From positions 186,001 to 250,000 of the forward strand of contig NZ_CYSP01000003.1 of NCBI RefSeq assembly GCF_001298735.1: a stretch of DNA of 64,000 bases. Reading direction: 5' to 3'. The first letter of the stretch is position 1, and the number at the start of each line of letters is the position of its first letter. Below are positions 1 to 8,601 of the stretch, piece by piece. Both the position numbers and the translations under genes were made by a program. Source of the DNA: Propionispora sp. 2/2-37. Its GTDB lineage: Bacteria > Bacillota > Negativicutes > Propionisporales > Propionisporaceae. A model generated the notes under the pieces. It was not told the origin of the DNA and ran no database searches. It was given only the letters and a program-made list of their open reading frames with translations.

Positions 1-2
1 CC

Positions 3-1700
3 GGCGAGTACGTTCTTGTGAATGACTATCCGACCTGGTATCAGCATACCAGTCCACCGGCCCCCATCCTGGAGCTTTGCACCGCCGGCCGGACGTCCCT
101 TGCTTCCATCTCGTCCATGCTGCAAGTTCCCCTAAAGAGAAACGGTGCTATTATCGGCACGATCGGTCTTTCCTATACGGAAAGCAATAAAACATTTAAC
201 CGGGAAAAAATTGAAGCCATTTCTCAATTTGCCGACCTGGCTTCCATCGCTCTGGATAATGCCATATTAATCGCTTCTTACCAGCAGGAATTATCCATAC
301 GCCGCCAAACTGAAAACAAACTGCGCAAAGCCCAGGCTAACAATCAGGCCTTGCTGAATTCCATTCCGGATCCCTTGTTTATCGTTGACCGCAGCGGAAA
401 GTTTTTAGACTATAAACCAGGCAGAGAAATCTTTATGATTGATTTTGAACAATTGCTGAAAAAAAACATCCGGGATATTTTGCCAAATACGATCGCAGCA
501 AAAGCCATGCAATGCCTTGACCAGGCTTTTGCTACCGGAACCATACAGCTACTTGAATATCAGCTCCCCGTTAACCGTAAAATTTCACATTACGAAGCCA
601 GAATCATCGCCAGCGACGCAAATGAAGCCCTAATTATCGTGCGCAATATAACCGACCGCAAACGGCTGGTGCAGCAACTAAAAAAAATGAGTCTGCATGA
701 TAGTTTGACCGGTGTCTATAACCGGGCTTTTTTTGAAAAACAGATGAACAAACTGCCGGCCATGGGTTATGCCTCTATTGGCCTTCTGGTCTGTGACGTG
801 GATGGACTTAAAGTCATCAATGATACCCTGGGGCACAGTACCGGCGATAACGTATTAAAACGGGTTGCCCGGATTCTGCGTCAGTCTTTCCGTCACAACG
901 GCATCATTGCCCGCATCGGCGGTGATGAGTTTGTCGTCCTGCTTGCCAATCATGCCATTGCCGATTTTGAAGCCGCCTGTCATAAAATTCAGGAACTCAT
1001 CGCCCGCTATAATAAAAATAATCCGACCCTGCCAATCAGCCTTTCTCTTGGCTATGCCGTCAGCCAGACCGCTCCGGATATGAATGCGCTGTTTAAGGAA
1101 GCAGACAACAATATGTACCGCGAAAAGCTGCATCGTCAGAAAAGTGCTAAAAATGCAATTGTCCAGGCCTTAATCAAAGCTCTGGAAGCCCGGGATTATC
1201 TAACCGAAGGACACGGCGAGCGTCTGCAGGGCCTGGTAGAAGCTTTTGCCAAAAAGCTGAATCTGCCTGATACGGTAGTTGCCGACTTTAAACTGCTGGC
1301 CCATTTTCACGATATTGGTAAGGTCGGCATACCTGACAGCATACTATTTAAACCCGGCTCATTATCCGATGAAGAATGGGCCGTTATGCGTCAGCACTGT
1401 GAAATCGGCTACCGCATTGCCAATTCGGCACCCGATCTGGCCCCCATTGCCGATTGGATATTGACGCATCATGAGTGGTGGAACGGCCAGGGATATCCGC
1501 AGGGAATGACCGGGGAAAATATTCCTCTGGCCTGCCGGATACTGGCACTGGCCGACACTTACGACGCCATGACGAATGACCGGCCATACCGTAAAGCCCT
1601 CTCGCATCAGGAGGCCGTTACCGAAATAAAAAAATATGCCGGAATTCAATTTGATCCGGTGCTGGCTGATCGTTTTATCCATTTGGTCAATTCCGTTTAA
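3..1700 (+). CDS. GAF-PAS-GGDEF-HD-GYP c-di-GMP signalling protein, 5' end outside window
   Basis: The frame is open to the left edge (the first codons read GEYVLVNDY), so the visible GTG at 18 is internal and the gene is cut by the window. Visible order: the end of a GAF-like sensor domain, a short coiled linker, a PAS domain (about residues 110-215), a GGDEF domain with an intact GGDEF motif (IARIGGDEFVVLL, near position 915), and a C-terminal HD-GYP domain with HDIGK near 1310 and HHEWWNGQGYP followed by DTYDAMTNDRPYR. GGDEF domains make c-di-GMP and HD-GYP domains degrade it, so the protein could do both or use one half as a sensor; that balance cannot be read from sequence. The GGDEF and HD-GYP halves closely resemble those of the gene at 55045-57546, so the two are paralogues. 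It converges on the next gene and overlaps its stop by 3 bases. Confidence 0.93.
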   Translation, partial: GEYVLVNDYPTWYQHTSPPAPILELCTAGRTSLASISSMLQVPLKRNGAIIGTIGLSYTESNKTFNREKIEAISQFADLASIALDNAILIASYQQELSIRRQTENKLRKAQANNQALLNSIPDPLFIVDRSGKFLDYKPGREIFMIDFEQLLKKNIRDILPNTIAAKAMQCLDQAFATGTIQLLEYQLPVNRKISHYEARIIASDANEALIIVRNITDRKRLVQQLKKMSLHDSLTGVYNRAFFEKQMNKLPAMGYASIGLLVCDVDGLKVINDTLGHSTGDNVLKRVARILRQSFRHNGIIARIGGDEFVVLLANHAIADFEAACHKIQELIARYNKNNPTLPISLSLGYAVSQTAPDMNALFKEADNNMYREKLHRQKSAKNAIVQALIKALEARDYLTEGHGERLQGLVEAFAKKLNLPDTVVADFKLLAHFHDIGKVGIPDSILFKPGSLSDEEWAVMRQHCEIGYRIANSAPDLAPIADWILTHHEWWNGQGYPQGMTGENIPLACRILALADTYDAMTNDRPYRKALSHQEAVTEIKKYAGIQFDPVLADRFIHLVNSV

Positions 1701-1945
1701 CTGTGATAGCTCCCCTGCGTTTTTCCCCCTAACAGCGAAGTATGGATAATAATCGGATCCATTGCCTGAAAGCGGGTATCCTCCAGCTTTTTCAGCTCAT
1801 CGCGCAGTTTATCCAATTGTTCATGCAAAAGATTTTTCGTATAGTTGTAATCATCAAGTTTTGCCACGGCACTGCTGACTTCTGAAATTCTTTCTTCAAA
1901 TTCTTTATGCAGTCGCACAATTTCCGAACCGCTTTTTACACTCAT
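1697..1945 (-). CDS. small coiled-coil protein, unknown function
   Basis: 82 residues, charged and heptad-like in the middle (VAKLDDYNYTKNLL, then EQLDKLRDELKKLEDTR), with no membrane segment or cysteine. It probably forms a helical coiled coil. An in-frame ATG at 1951 sits only one base from the AAGGAG at 1953-1958, while the ATG at 1945 is seven bases from it, so 1945 is taken as the start. The gene lies downstream of nifJ on the same strand but beyond a terminator hairpin, so it probably has its own promoter. It converges on the GGDEF-HD-GYP gene and the two stop codons overlap. I do not recognise the family. Confidence 0.7.
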   Translation of the reverse strand: MSVKSGSEIVRLHKEFEERISEVSSAVAKLDDYNYTKNLLHEQLDKLRDELKKLEDTRFQAMDPIIIHTSLLGGKTQGSYHS

Positions 1946-2021
1946 ATCCATGCTCCTTGAATAAAATGTAATTATTACACATTATGCCCCATTTTTTCTT
2001 CTGATACTATTCTTTGCGAAA

Positions 2022-2069
2022 AATAGGGATAGCAACCGCCGTCTTGTACAGGGCTATGCTATCCCTATT
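2022..2069. terminator. bidirectional intrinsic terminator after nifJ
   Basis: Perfect 13-bp arms at 2022-2034 and 2057-2069 flank a 22-base loop. A T7 run follows on the plus side, and TATTTTT follows when read on the minus strand. It sits 36 bases past the nifJ stop and should end that transcript. Confidence 0.8.
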
Positions 2070-2104
2070 AGTTTTTTTACTCTTTCCGGGCGGCAGCCGG
2101 TAGT

Positions 2105-5100
2105 CTAAGCGCGCTTGCCGGCTAACGCCTTCGGCTCCGCATACTCTTGTTCGGCTAATCTCCGATAATTTTCCAATCGTTCCCTTGCGTCCTGCTCGGT
2201 TTTCTCAAACAACTTTTCGGCCATATCCGGGAATTGTTTCTTTAAAGCCGAAAAACGGACCTCACCCATTAAAAACTCACGGAAATTCAAAACAGGTTCG
2301 TTAGAATCCAAAACAAAAGGATTTTTCCCGGTTTCCTTTAATTGGGGATTATATCGGTACAAGGCCCAATACCCGCTGTCTACCGCCCGTTTTGCTTCCA
2401 GTTGGCTGCAGCCCATGCCTGACTTCAGGCCGTGGCTGATACAGGGCGCGTAGGCAATAATCAGCGACGGTCCCGGATAAGCTTCGGCTTCGGTTATGGC
2501 TTTTAACGTCTGATTTTTGTCTGCCCCCATGGCAATTTGGGCCACATAAACATATCCGTAACTCATCGCAATCATTCCCAGGTCTTTTTTCTTGGTACGT
2601 TTCCCTGAAGCGGCAAATTTAGCAATGGCTGCAGTCGGCGTTGCTTTGGAAGACTGGCCGCCCGTATTCGAATATACCTCGGTATCAAAAACCAGAACAT
2701 TGATATCTTCCCCCGCTGCCAGGGCATGGTCCAGTCCGCCAAAACCAATATCGTAAGCCCAGCCGTCTCCGCCGAAAAGCCATTGCGAACGCTTGACCAG
2801 ATAGTCGCGCTTGTCAAGTATATCCTGTAAGGCTGCATCTTTATTCTGAACTGCCTCCAGCGCCTGAATCAGGCGGTCGGCTCTTTGACGCGACGCTTTG
2901 CCCTCTTCTCTGCCGGCCAGCCACTCCCTGCAGGCGGCTTTTCCTTCCTCGCCAATATCCAGCTGCATAACATATTGAATTTGTTTAGCCAGTTGCTCCC
3001 GCAGCTGCTTTACACCAACCAGCATCCCCAAGCCAAATTCGGCATTATCCTCAAAAAGAGAATTTCCCCAAGCCGGTCCATGGCCGCGATGATTGGTGGT
3101 ATAAGGAACAGACGGCGCGCTGCCCGCCCATACGGACGAACAACCGGTGGCATTGGCCACCATCATCCTGTCGCCAAACAACTGGGTGACCAATTTGGCA
3201 TAGGGAGTTTCGCCGCAGCCGGCACAGGCCCCGGAAAATTCCAGCAGCGGCTGTTCAAACTGGCTTCCTTTCACAGTAAAGGGATTCAGCGGATTTGATT
3301 TTACCGAAACCTGCATAGCATAATCCCATATCCGCTGCCGCTCAATCTGCGTTGCCAGCGGCTGCATAACCAGTGCTTTTACCCTGGACGGACAAACCTG
3401 GGCACAATTGCCGCAACCCGTACAATCAAGAGGAGACACCACAATGGAGAAATACAATTCTTTGGGGCCGGCGGCAGGCCTTGACCGAAAACCGGCCGGT
3501 GCCTGCTCCTGTTCTGCTTCATTCACCAATACCGGCCGAATAGCCGCATGCGGACAAACATAGGAACATTGATTGCATTGAATACAGTGCTCCTGCTGCC
3601 ACTCAGGCACATCAATGGCAATTCCGCGCTTTTCATATGCTGCACTGCCCAGCGGAAACGCCCCTTCCTCCAGACCGATAAAAGCACTTACCGGCAGTTT
3701 GTCGCCCTCCTGGCGGTTCATAGGGATAAGAATACTTTTAATAAAGTCGGGTACCGCCTGCTCCTGTTTCGACTTATCCTCCGCCTGCTGCCAGGAATCC
3801 GGAATTTGGATCCTTTTCAGAGCCTGAATCCCCTGGTCAATAGCAGCGGTGTTCATCGCTATAATCTTTTCTCCCTTATGCCCGTAAGAGGCTACAACCG
3901 CCTCCTTCAAATAGGTAACAGCATCCTCCAGGGGAATAATACCGGCTATCTTAAAAAAGGCTGACTGCATAATCATATTAATCCGGCCTCCCAGTCCTAT
4001 TTCCCGGGCAATGCCCACCGCATCTATGGTATAAAATTTAATATCATTTTCCCAAAGATACCGTTTCATATCCGCCGGCAAATGCTCATCCAGCTCAGGT
4101 TCCGTCCAGGTGCAGTTAAGTAAAAAACTGCCGCCTTTTTTAAGGCCCTCCAGCAGATGGTATTTGTCAACATAGGACTGGTTGTGGCAGGCAATAAAAT
4201 CGGCCTGGTGAATTAAATAGGAGGATTTAATCGGCTTTTTACCGAACCGCAGGTGCGATACGGTAATCCCGCCGGACTTTTTGGAATCATACGCAAAATA
4301 GGCCTGGACGTACATATCCGTCCGATCGCCAATAATCTTAATCGCATTTTTATTAGCCCCTACCGTGCCGTCCGAACCTAAGCCCCAGAACTTACAGGCT
4401 TTGGTTCCTTCCGGTGTGGTATTGACGGCTTGGCCCAAGGGAAGCGACAAATGGGTCACATCATCAACAATGCCAACGGTAAAATGAGCCTGTGGCCGTT
4501 CCTGTTTAAGATTATCAAAGACGGCCTGAATATGTCCGGGCAGAACATCCTTTCCGCCAACACCGCAGCGTCCGCCGACAATTAAAGGCTGCCGCTCCCT
4601 GCCATAGAATGCGGATTGTACGTCAAGATACAATGGTTCGGCCAAAGCACCCATTTCTTTCGTTCGATCCAGCACGGCAATCCGGCTGACCGTCTGCGGA
4701 ATGTATTTAAGAAAATGTTTCACCGAAAATGGCCGGTATAGATGAACGGTCAGCAAACCTACCTTTTCACCACGTCCATTCAGGTAATCCACCATTTCCT
4801 CAATTACTTCACACATGGAGCCCATGGCAATAATCATACGTTCGGCATCCGGGGCACCATAATAGTTGAAAAGGTGATACTCCCGGCCGGTCAGTCTGGT
4901 AATGTCCTGCATATATCCTTCTACAATATCCGGCAGCAACTGATAAAACCGGTTGGCTATCTCCCGCTGCTGAAAATGGATATCAGCGTTTTGCACCGTA
5001 CCTTTAAGCACAGGATGATCAGGGTGAAGTGCCCTTCGCCTAAATTCATTCAGCGCAGCACGGTCCAGCAATTTTTCCAGCTCGGCGTAATCCAGCACTT

Positions 5101-5659
5101 CAATTTTTTGCACTTCATGAGAAGTCCGGAATCCATCAAAGAAATTAAGGAAGGGAACCTTGCCTTTAATGGCCGATAAGTGAGCCACGGCTGCCAAATC
5201 CATAACCTGCTGAACACTACTTTCGGCCAGGAGGGCAAAACCCGTTTGCCTGGTAGCCATAACATCGGAATGGTCCCCAAAAATACTAATCGCATTCGCT
5301 CCTACCACCCGGGAACTGACATGAAAGACAGCCGGTAAAAGCTCCCCCGCAATTTTATACATATTTGGTATCATCAGCAGCAATCCCTGGGATGCCGTAT
5401 ACGTCGTCGTTAAAGCCCCTGCCTGCAGCGATCCGTGCACCGCACCGGCCGCACCGCCTTCAGACTGCATTTCCAGCACTTGCACGGTCTGACCGAAAAT
5501 GTTTTTCCGGCCTTGTGCCGCCCACTCATCCACATGTTCCGCCATATTGGACGACGGAGTAATCGGATAGATGGCCGCAACATCGGTAAATGCATAAGAG
5601 ACATATGCTGCGGCCGTATTACCGTCCATGGTTTTCATCGTCTTAGTTTGCTTCGGCAT
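2105..5659 (-). CDS. nifJ: pyruvate:ferredoxin (flavodoxin) oxidoreductase
   Basis: 1184 residues, the normal length for the single-chain homodimeric enzyme that converts pyruvate plus CoA to acetyl-CoA, CO2 and reduced ferredoxin in the cytoplasm. The N-terminal pyruvate-binding half starts MDGNTAAAYVSYAFTD with the YPITPSS loop. Two 4Fe-4S motifs follow (CIQCNQCSYVCP near residue 690 and CTGCGNCAQVCP near 743). The C-terminal thiamine diphosphate domain carries the third-cluster cysteine region ACAGCGETPYAK (near 810) and GGDGWAYDIGFGG (near 961). The start is supported by GGGGAGAG about ten bases upstream. It is monocistronic, preceded directly by a T-box leader and followed by a terminator. 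It is the central pyruvate-oxidising step of a fermentative anaerobe and would supply reduced ferredoxin; the only hydrogenase in the window is exported, so it cannot be the direct acceptor. Confidence 0.97.
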   Translation of the reverse strand: MPKQTKTMKTMDGNTAAAYVSYAFTDVAAIYPITPSSNMAEHVDEWAAQGRKNIFGQTVQVLEMQSEGGAAGAVHGSLQAGALTTTYTASQGLLLMIPNMYKIAGELLPAVFHVSSRVVGANAISIFGDHSDVMATRQTGFALLAESSVQQVMDLAAVAHLSAIKGKVPFLNFFDGFRTSHEVQKIEVLDYAELEKLLDRAALNEFRRRALHPDHPVLKGTVQNADIHFQQREIANRFYQLLPDIVEGYMQDITRLTGREYHLFNYYGAPDAERMIIAMGSMCEVIEEMVDYLNGRGEKVGLLTVHLYRPFSVKHFLKYIPQTVSRIAVLDRTKEMGALAEPLYLDVQSAFYGRERQPLIVGGRCGVGGKDVLPGHIQAVFDNLKQERPQAHFTVGIVDDVTHLSLPLGQAVNTTPEGTKACKFWGLGSDGTVGANKNAIKIIGDRTDMYVQAYFAYDSKKSGGITVSHLRFGKKPIKSSYLIHQADFIACHNQSYVDKYHLLEGLKKGGSFLLNCTWTEPELDEHLPADMKRYLWENDIKFYTIDAVGIAREIGLGGRINMIMQSAFFKIAGIIPLEDAVTYLKEAVVASYGHKGEKIIAMNTAAIDQGIQALKRIQIPDSWQQAEDKSKQEQAVPDFIKSILIPMNRQEGDKLPVSAFIGLEEGAFPLGSAAYEKRGIAIDVPEWQQEHCIQCNQCSYVCPHAAIRPVLVNEAEQEQAPAGFRSRPAAGPKELYFSIVVSPLDCTGCGNCAQVCPSRVKALVMQPLATQIERQRIWDYAMQVSVKSNPLNPFTVKGSQFEQPLLEFSGACAGCGETPYAKLVTQLFGDRMMVANATGCSSVWAGSAPSVPYTTNHRGHGPAWGNSLFEDNAEFGLGMLVGVKQLREQLAKQIQYVMQLDIGEEGKAACREWLAGREEGKASRQRADRLIQALEAVQNKDAALQDILDKRDYLVKRSQWLFGGDGWAYDIGFGGLDHALAAGEDINVLVFDTEVYSNTGGQSSKATPTAAIAKFAASGKRTKKKDLGMIAMSYGYVYVAQIAMGADKNQTLKAITEAEAYPGPSLIIAYAPCISHGLKSGMGCSQLEAKRAVDSGYWALYRYNPQLKETGKNPFVLDSNEPVLNFREFLMGEVRFSALKKQFPDMAEKLFEKTEQDARERLENYRRLAEQEYAEPKALAGKRA

Positions 5660-5700
5660 AAAAGATCTCTCCCCACCCTATAAATTAACAATAAAATGCA

Positions 5701-5970
5701 AAAACGCCCCTGTTCAACCATCGTTGAACAGGGGCGCAAATAACTGCGCGGTACCACCCTGGTTTATACACTCTTTTGGCATCGGTCCATCAACCGACCC
5801 CCGGTTAACGCCCGGGCGGCGCCTCTGCCTAGTCCTCCAGGAAATATCCTGCATTTTCGGAGAAGAGTTCATGGGGGATTTAATCAACAATAAACCTGCA
5901 CCGGCTCTCAGCTAAAACCGGCTCTCTGTGACAGTTTACCTATTGCCTTTTTTCCCAGTCATCACTTTTA
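5701..5970 (-). promoter_or_regulatory. T-box riboswitch leader upstream of nifJ
   Basis: On the minus strand the hallmark T-box core AGGGTGGTACCGCG is present (5760 to 5747). Upstream are stem I elements: GATGACTGGGAAA (5963-5951), AGAGAGC (5927-5921) and a hairpin with repeated GAGCCGG. Downstream is a terminator with 13-bp arms (5705-5717 and 5724-5736) followed by TTTT. T-box RNAs sense uncharged tRNA through a specifier codon and then form an antiterminator. The specifier loop should lie near 5876-5885 (GATTAAATCC in the RNA). Possible triplets there are AUC (Ile) or AAA (Lys), and I could not decide between them by eye. The gap to the nifJ start is only about 40 bases and holds its ribosome binding site, so this leader can only control nifJ. 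Confidence 0.9.
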
Positions 5971-6010
5971 TCAACGGGTTATATACGGTTTGGAACTACT
6001 TTGGGATAAA

Positions 6011-6038
6011 TTATTACATGTTTTGGCTACTCTGTCAA
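6011..6038 (-). promoter_or_regulatory. promoter of the T-box/nifJ transcript
   Basis: On the minus strand a perfect TTGACA (6038-6033) is followed after 16 bases by TAATAA (6016-6011). The predicted start near 6004 lies just before stem I of the T-box leader. Confidence 0.6.
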
Positions 6039-6156
6039 TAACAAATTTACAAGCATGTAAAAATATTTTTGATTTTAATCCTCTTCAATCAGACAATCGT
6101 TTGCACATAAAACACATCGAACATTTTGGGGTAAATAAGTACGCATAACACACGGC

Positions 6157-6181
6157 AAAAAGGAGAAGGTTTCCCTTCCCC
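6157..6181 (-). terminator. intrinsic terminator with GAAA tetraloop
   Basis: On the minus strand GGGGAAGG-GAAA-CCTTCTCC pairs completely (one G-U) and is followed by TTTTT (6161-6157). It ends the candidate small RNA. Confidence 0.75.
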
Positions 6182-6423
6182 TCATGAAAGCAGCCATCCC
6201 TATAGAGTTCTAAACTGAAACAAGTACATACTCCTTTACACTCTAACCGGTTCGCTTAACATACATAAAACACTAATTCTGAAATAAGTGGGTTAACCTG
6301 AAACCAGATAATCCGAAAACAAAAAACACTACCCTGTCGACCAAACAACCTCGTATACAATCGGGAACCTAAACTTCCTTCGCTTGAATACCAGATACAT
6401 AAGTCTCTATAAGGATGGTGCCT
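6157..6423 (-). ncRNA. candidate structured non-coding RNA, about 265 nt
   Basis: A stretch without a plausible gene has all the parts of an independent small RNA on the minus strand: a promoter at 6430-6458, a predicted 5' end near 6423, and a terminator at 6157-6181. Its two ends pair: 6419-6405 with 6207-6193, giving 14 contiguous pairs including one G-U. The same arms on the plus strand have a C-A mismatch, which favours minus-strand transcription. Such a long closing stem is typical of large regulatory RNAs such as 6S RNA, but I cannot match conserved positions of 6S, RNase P, tmRNA or SRP RNA. An alternative is an untranslated tail of the gene at 6480-7547. Confidence 0.5.
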
Positions 6424-6429
6424 ATCTAT

Positions 6430-6458
6430 AATATAGCATGGGAAGAGGGTTTATGCAA
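6430..6458 (-). promoter_or_regulatory. promoter of the candidate small RNA
   Basis: On the minus strand TTGCAT (6458-6453), a 17-base spacer and TATATT (6435-6430) resemble a sigma-A promoter. The predicted start falls at the base of the closing stem of the RNA. Confidence 0.5.
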
Positions 6459-6479
6459 TAGCTTATATTTGGATATTCA

Positions 6480-7547
6480 CTATTCCTCTTCGTTAAAATA
6501 CACTTTGTAATAGTGCATCTGTTTTGTTTCATCAAAACCCCGCTCGATAATATCTCCATCCGCCTGGTCCAGCGCGGCCAGTTTGATCTTAATCTCAATG
6601 TCGGTATCCAGCTTGATCAGGCTGCGCAGCTTTCGCTTGGTCGTTTTAACCGCCTGGCCGGAAATGGCAAAGGAGTCCAGCGGCTGCAATCCCTGGTTCA
6701 TCTCAAACATCACTTTATGTTCCTTAAACTGTTCGATTAGCTCCGGCTGTTTAACAACATTCTGTGCAAATTCATCTATATCAAATTTTTCATTTTTGTC
6801 AAAATAGGCGACCGCTTCATTTACAAACAAAACCTGGTCTTTCTTATCCGCCTGATACAAAGGTCCGTAAACGGTTTCAGCAAAATCCCGGCACAGCTGC
6901 AGATGATTCTGCGTATGAAAATAAGCATCTTGAACATCGGTTAAGCGTAAGAATTCATCTTTCCAGTAGGCCGCTTCACTGTCTTTGCGGTTTACGTTAT
7001 CGACAATAGCTACGCGGTAGCCGTCTGTTGAATCCAGGTTAAAAATAATCGCTCCCTTATCCAGTTTTTTGATATTGATGCCTTGATCGGCAGCTAACGT
7101 AACATCCTGCATCCGATCCGACACTTTTAAATATTTTTCCTTATTTTCGGTTTTAAAAATACCTACGGCATCAACGGTCTGCCCGTCGACAATGCAGCCG
7201 GAAAAATAGGCAGCATAAAATTCACCCCGTTTTATTTGCGGATGCACCGATTTTTCGTATAAGTGTTTTAAAATATTGACCGATTGTTCATAAAATCTTG
7301 TCCGGTCAATAAAAATCGCACTGACATACATGTAAAGTTCATGCAAGTGAATATCGGTTTGATGATAAAATTTATACAATATCTTTTCCCTAAAGGAAGA
7401 AAAGAAGTACTTTAACAGCAATTCCTCTATATTTCCGTCGAGCATTTCATACTCTGCCGCCGAGAGGACAAACCCTTCATCCCTTAATTTATTGCCCACT
7501 TTATGGATAACCAGTTGCTCCATTTGCGTCTTCGATAAATCCAGCAT
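6480..7547 (-). CDS. nucleoid-associated protein, NdpA (37 kDa) family
   Basis: 355 residues, the usual length of the 37-kDa nucleoid-associated family found scattered in bacteria. The N-terminus MLDLSKTQMEQLVIHKVGNK, the central GVYAAYFSG-like segment GEFYAAYFSG and the lysine-rich C-terminal third fit that family. Members co-purify with the nucleoid, but their molecular role is not well defined. There is no signal peptide or membrane helix, so it should be cytoplasmic. It is preceded by AAAGGG about ten bases from the ATG and is divergent from nudC, 160 bases away. The assignment rests on overall resemblance rather than a catalytic motif. Confidence 0.8.
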   Translation of the reverse strand: MLDLSKTQMEQLVIHKVGNKLRDEGFVLSAAEYEMLDGNIEELLLKYFFSSFREKILYKFYHQTDIHLHELYMYVSAIFIDRTRFYEQSVNILKHLYEKSVHPQIKRGEFYAAYFSGCIVDGQTVDAVGIFKTENKEKYLKVSDRMQDVTLAADQGINIKKLDKGAIIFNLDSTDGYRVAIVDNVNRKDSEAAYWKDEFLRLTDVQDAYFHTQNHLQLCRDFAETVYGPLYQADKKDQVLFVNEAVAYFDKNEKFDIDEFAQNVVKQPELIEQFKEHKVMFEMNQGLQPLDSFAISGQAVKTTKRKLRSLIKLDTDIEIKIKLAALDQADGDIIERGFDETKQMHYYKVYFNEEE

Positions 7548-7710
7548 TCAACAACATCCCTTTCATTTCCTATGGCTTCCATTCTATCAAACCTCACTGT
7601 ATTTGACCATCCCGCACAAATCTTTTGGGAAGAACTTCGCCCCTTTCCCTGTTTTGTGTTATTATGATACATAGATTCTTATATTCTATTGTAAGGCAGG
7701 GGTTCTATTT

Positions 7711-8514
7711 ATGATATTAGAAAGTGATGTAAACACGGTTCGTGACAACGCTTACTGGTTTATATTTTGCAGGGACGAGTTATTGATTAAGGAGGAAGGC
7801 GGCGCTGTGACCATTCCTTTGTTTAATGATCTGCCGTCGCTCACTATAAATGCGGTCAATACTCACTCCATAGGTTCCTTAAACGGCAAAAAATGCTATA
7901 TAGCTACTGCCGCCAAAGAAATCCTTCCGGAGGGCTTTTCTTTCACAAAGATCAAACAACTTTACGGCTGCGTCAATTCTCCCTGGTTTTGGCTGGCTTT
8001 CCGCGCCTTCCATCTCACCGGCTGGCTGCGCAACAGCCAGTATTGCGGCCGCTGCGGTAAGCCAATGAACATCTATGACAAGGAATTGGCCATGCATTGC
8101 CCGCACTGCGGCTTTATCATGTATCCGCGCCTTTCGCCGGCTATTATTGTAGCTGTTATCAGGGATGGCAAACTGCTTTTAGCCCGCAACCGCATGCGTC
8201 CGGAATTATACAGCGTTATTGCCGGTTTTGTCGAGCCTGGTGAGACTCTGGAGGAATGCGTCAGGCGTGAATTGCTGGAAGAAGTAGGAATGCCGGTAAA
8301 CAACATCACCTATTTCGGCAGCCAGCCCTGGCCGTTCCCCGATTCACTGATGGTGGCCTTTACGGCTCAGGCTGCCAGCGATAAAATAACGATTGATAAC
8401 CAGGAGATCATCGAAGCCGGCTGGTTTGCCGCCGATCAGCTTCCTAACATTCCTCCAAGTGTCAGTATCGGCCGAAAACTGATCGATTGGTTTACCCAAA
8501 ATCATAAGAAATAA
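7711..8514 (+). CDS. nudC: NADH pyrophosphatase (Nudix hydrolase)
   Basis: 267 residues with the full NudC plan: a variable N-terminal domain, a zinc ribbon (CGRCGKPM and CPHCGFIMYPR, about residues 112-135), the Nudix box GFVEPGETLEECVRRELLEE with its catalytic REXXEE glutamates (near 170), and the family-specific SQPWPFPDSLM just after it, which in NudC enzymes marks specificity for NAD(H). Known members split NADH or remove NAD caps from RNA. The gene stands alone, divergent from the nucleoid-associated protein gene. Only 87 bases separate its end from the convergent gene at 8602. Confidence 0.95.
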   Translation: MILESDVNTVRDNAYWFIFCRDELLIKEEGGAVTIPLFNDLPSLTINAVNTHSIGSLNGKKCYIATAAKEILPEGFSFTKIKQLYGCVNSPWFWLAFRAFHLTGWLRNSQYCGRCGKPMNIYDKELAMHCPHCGFIMYPRLSPAIIVAVIRDGKLLLARNRMRPELYSVIAGFVEPGETLEECVRRELLEEVGMPVNNITYFGSQPWPFPDSLMVAFTAQAASDKITIDNQEIIEAGWFAADQLPNIPPSVSIGRKLIDWFTQNHKK

Positions 8515-8540
8515 TAAAAAAACAGGCCGGTATACCGGCC
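8513..8540 (-). terminator. intrinsic terminator of the DUF5107/TPR gene
   Basis: A perfect 16-base palindrome GGCCGGTATACCGGCC (8525-8540) is followed on the minus strand by TGTTTTTTTATT. There is no T run on the plus side, so it acts mainly for the minus-strand gene. Confidence 0.75.
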
Positions 8541-8601
8541 ATAAAAGACTAACTTGTAAAGGCAAATAAAGCATTCTCTGTCAATTTGTCAAATCCAGCT
8601 T

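Noticed and set aside
855-1133. Open frames on both strands inside the GGDEF-HD-GYP gene
   Set aside because: They are shadows of the real reading frame, without ribosome binding sites or recognisable protein features.
6061-6480. Known housekeeping RNA (RNase P, tmRNA or SRP RNA) in the gap upstream of nifJ
   Set aside because: Conserved landmarks of these RNAs could not be found; only the generic small-RNA architecture is supported.
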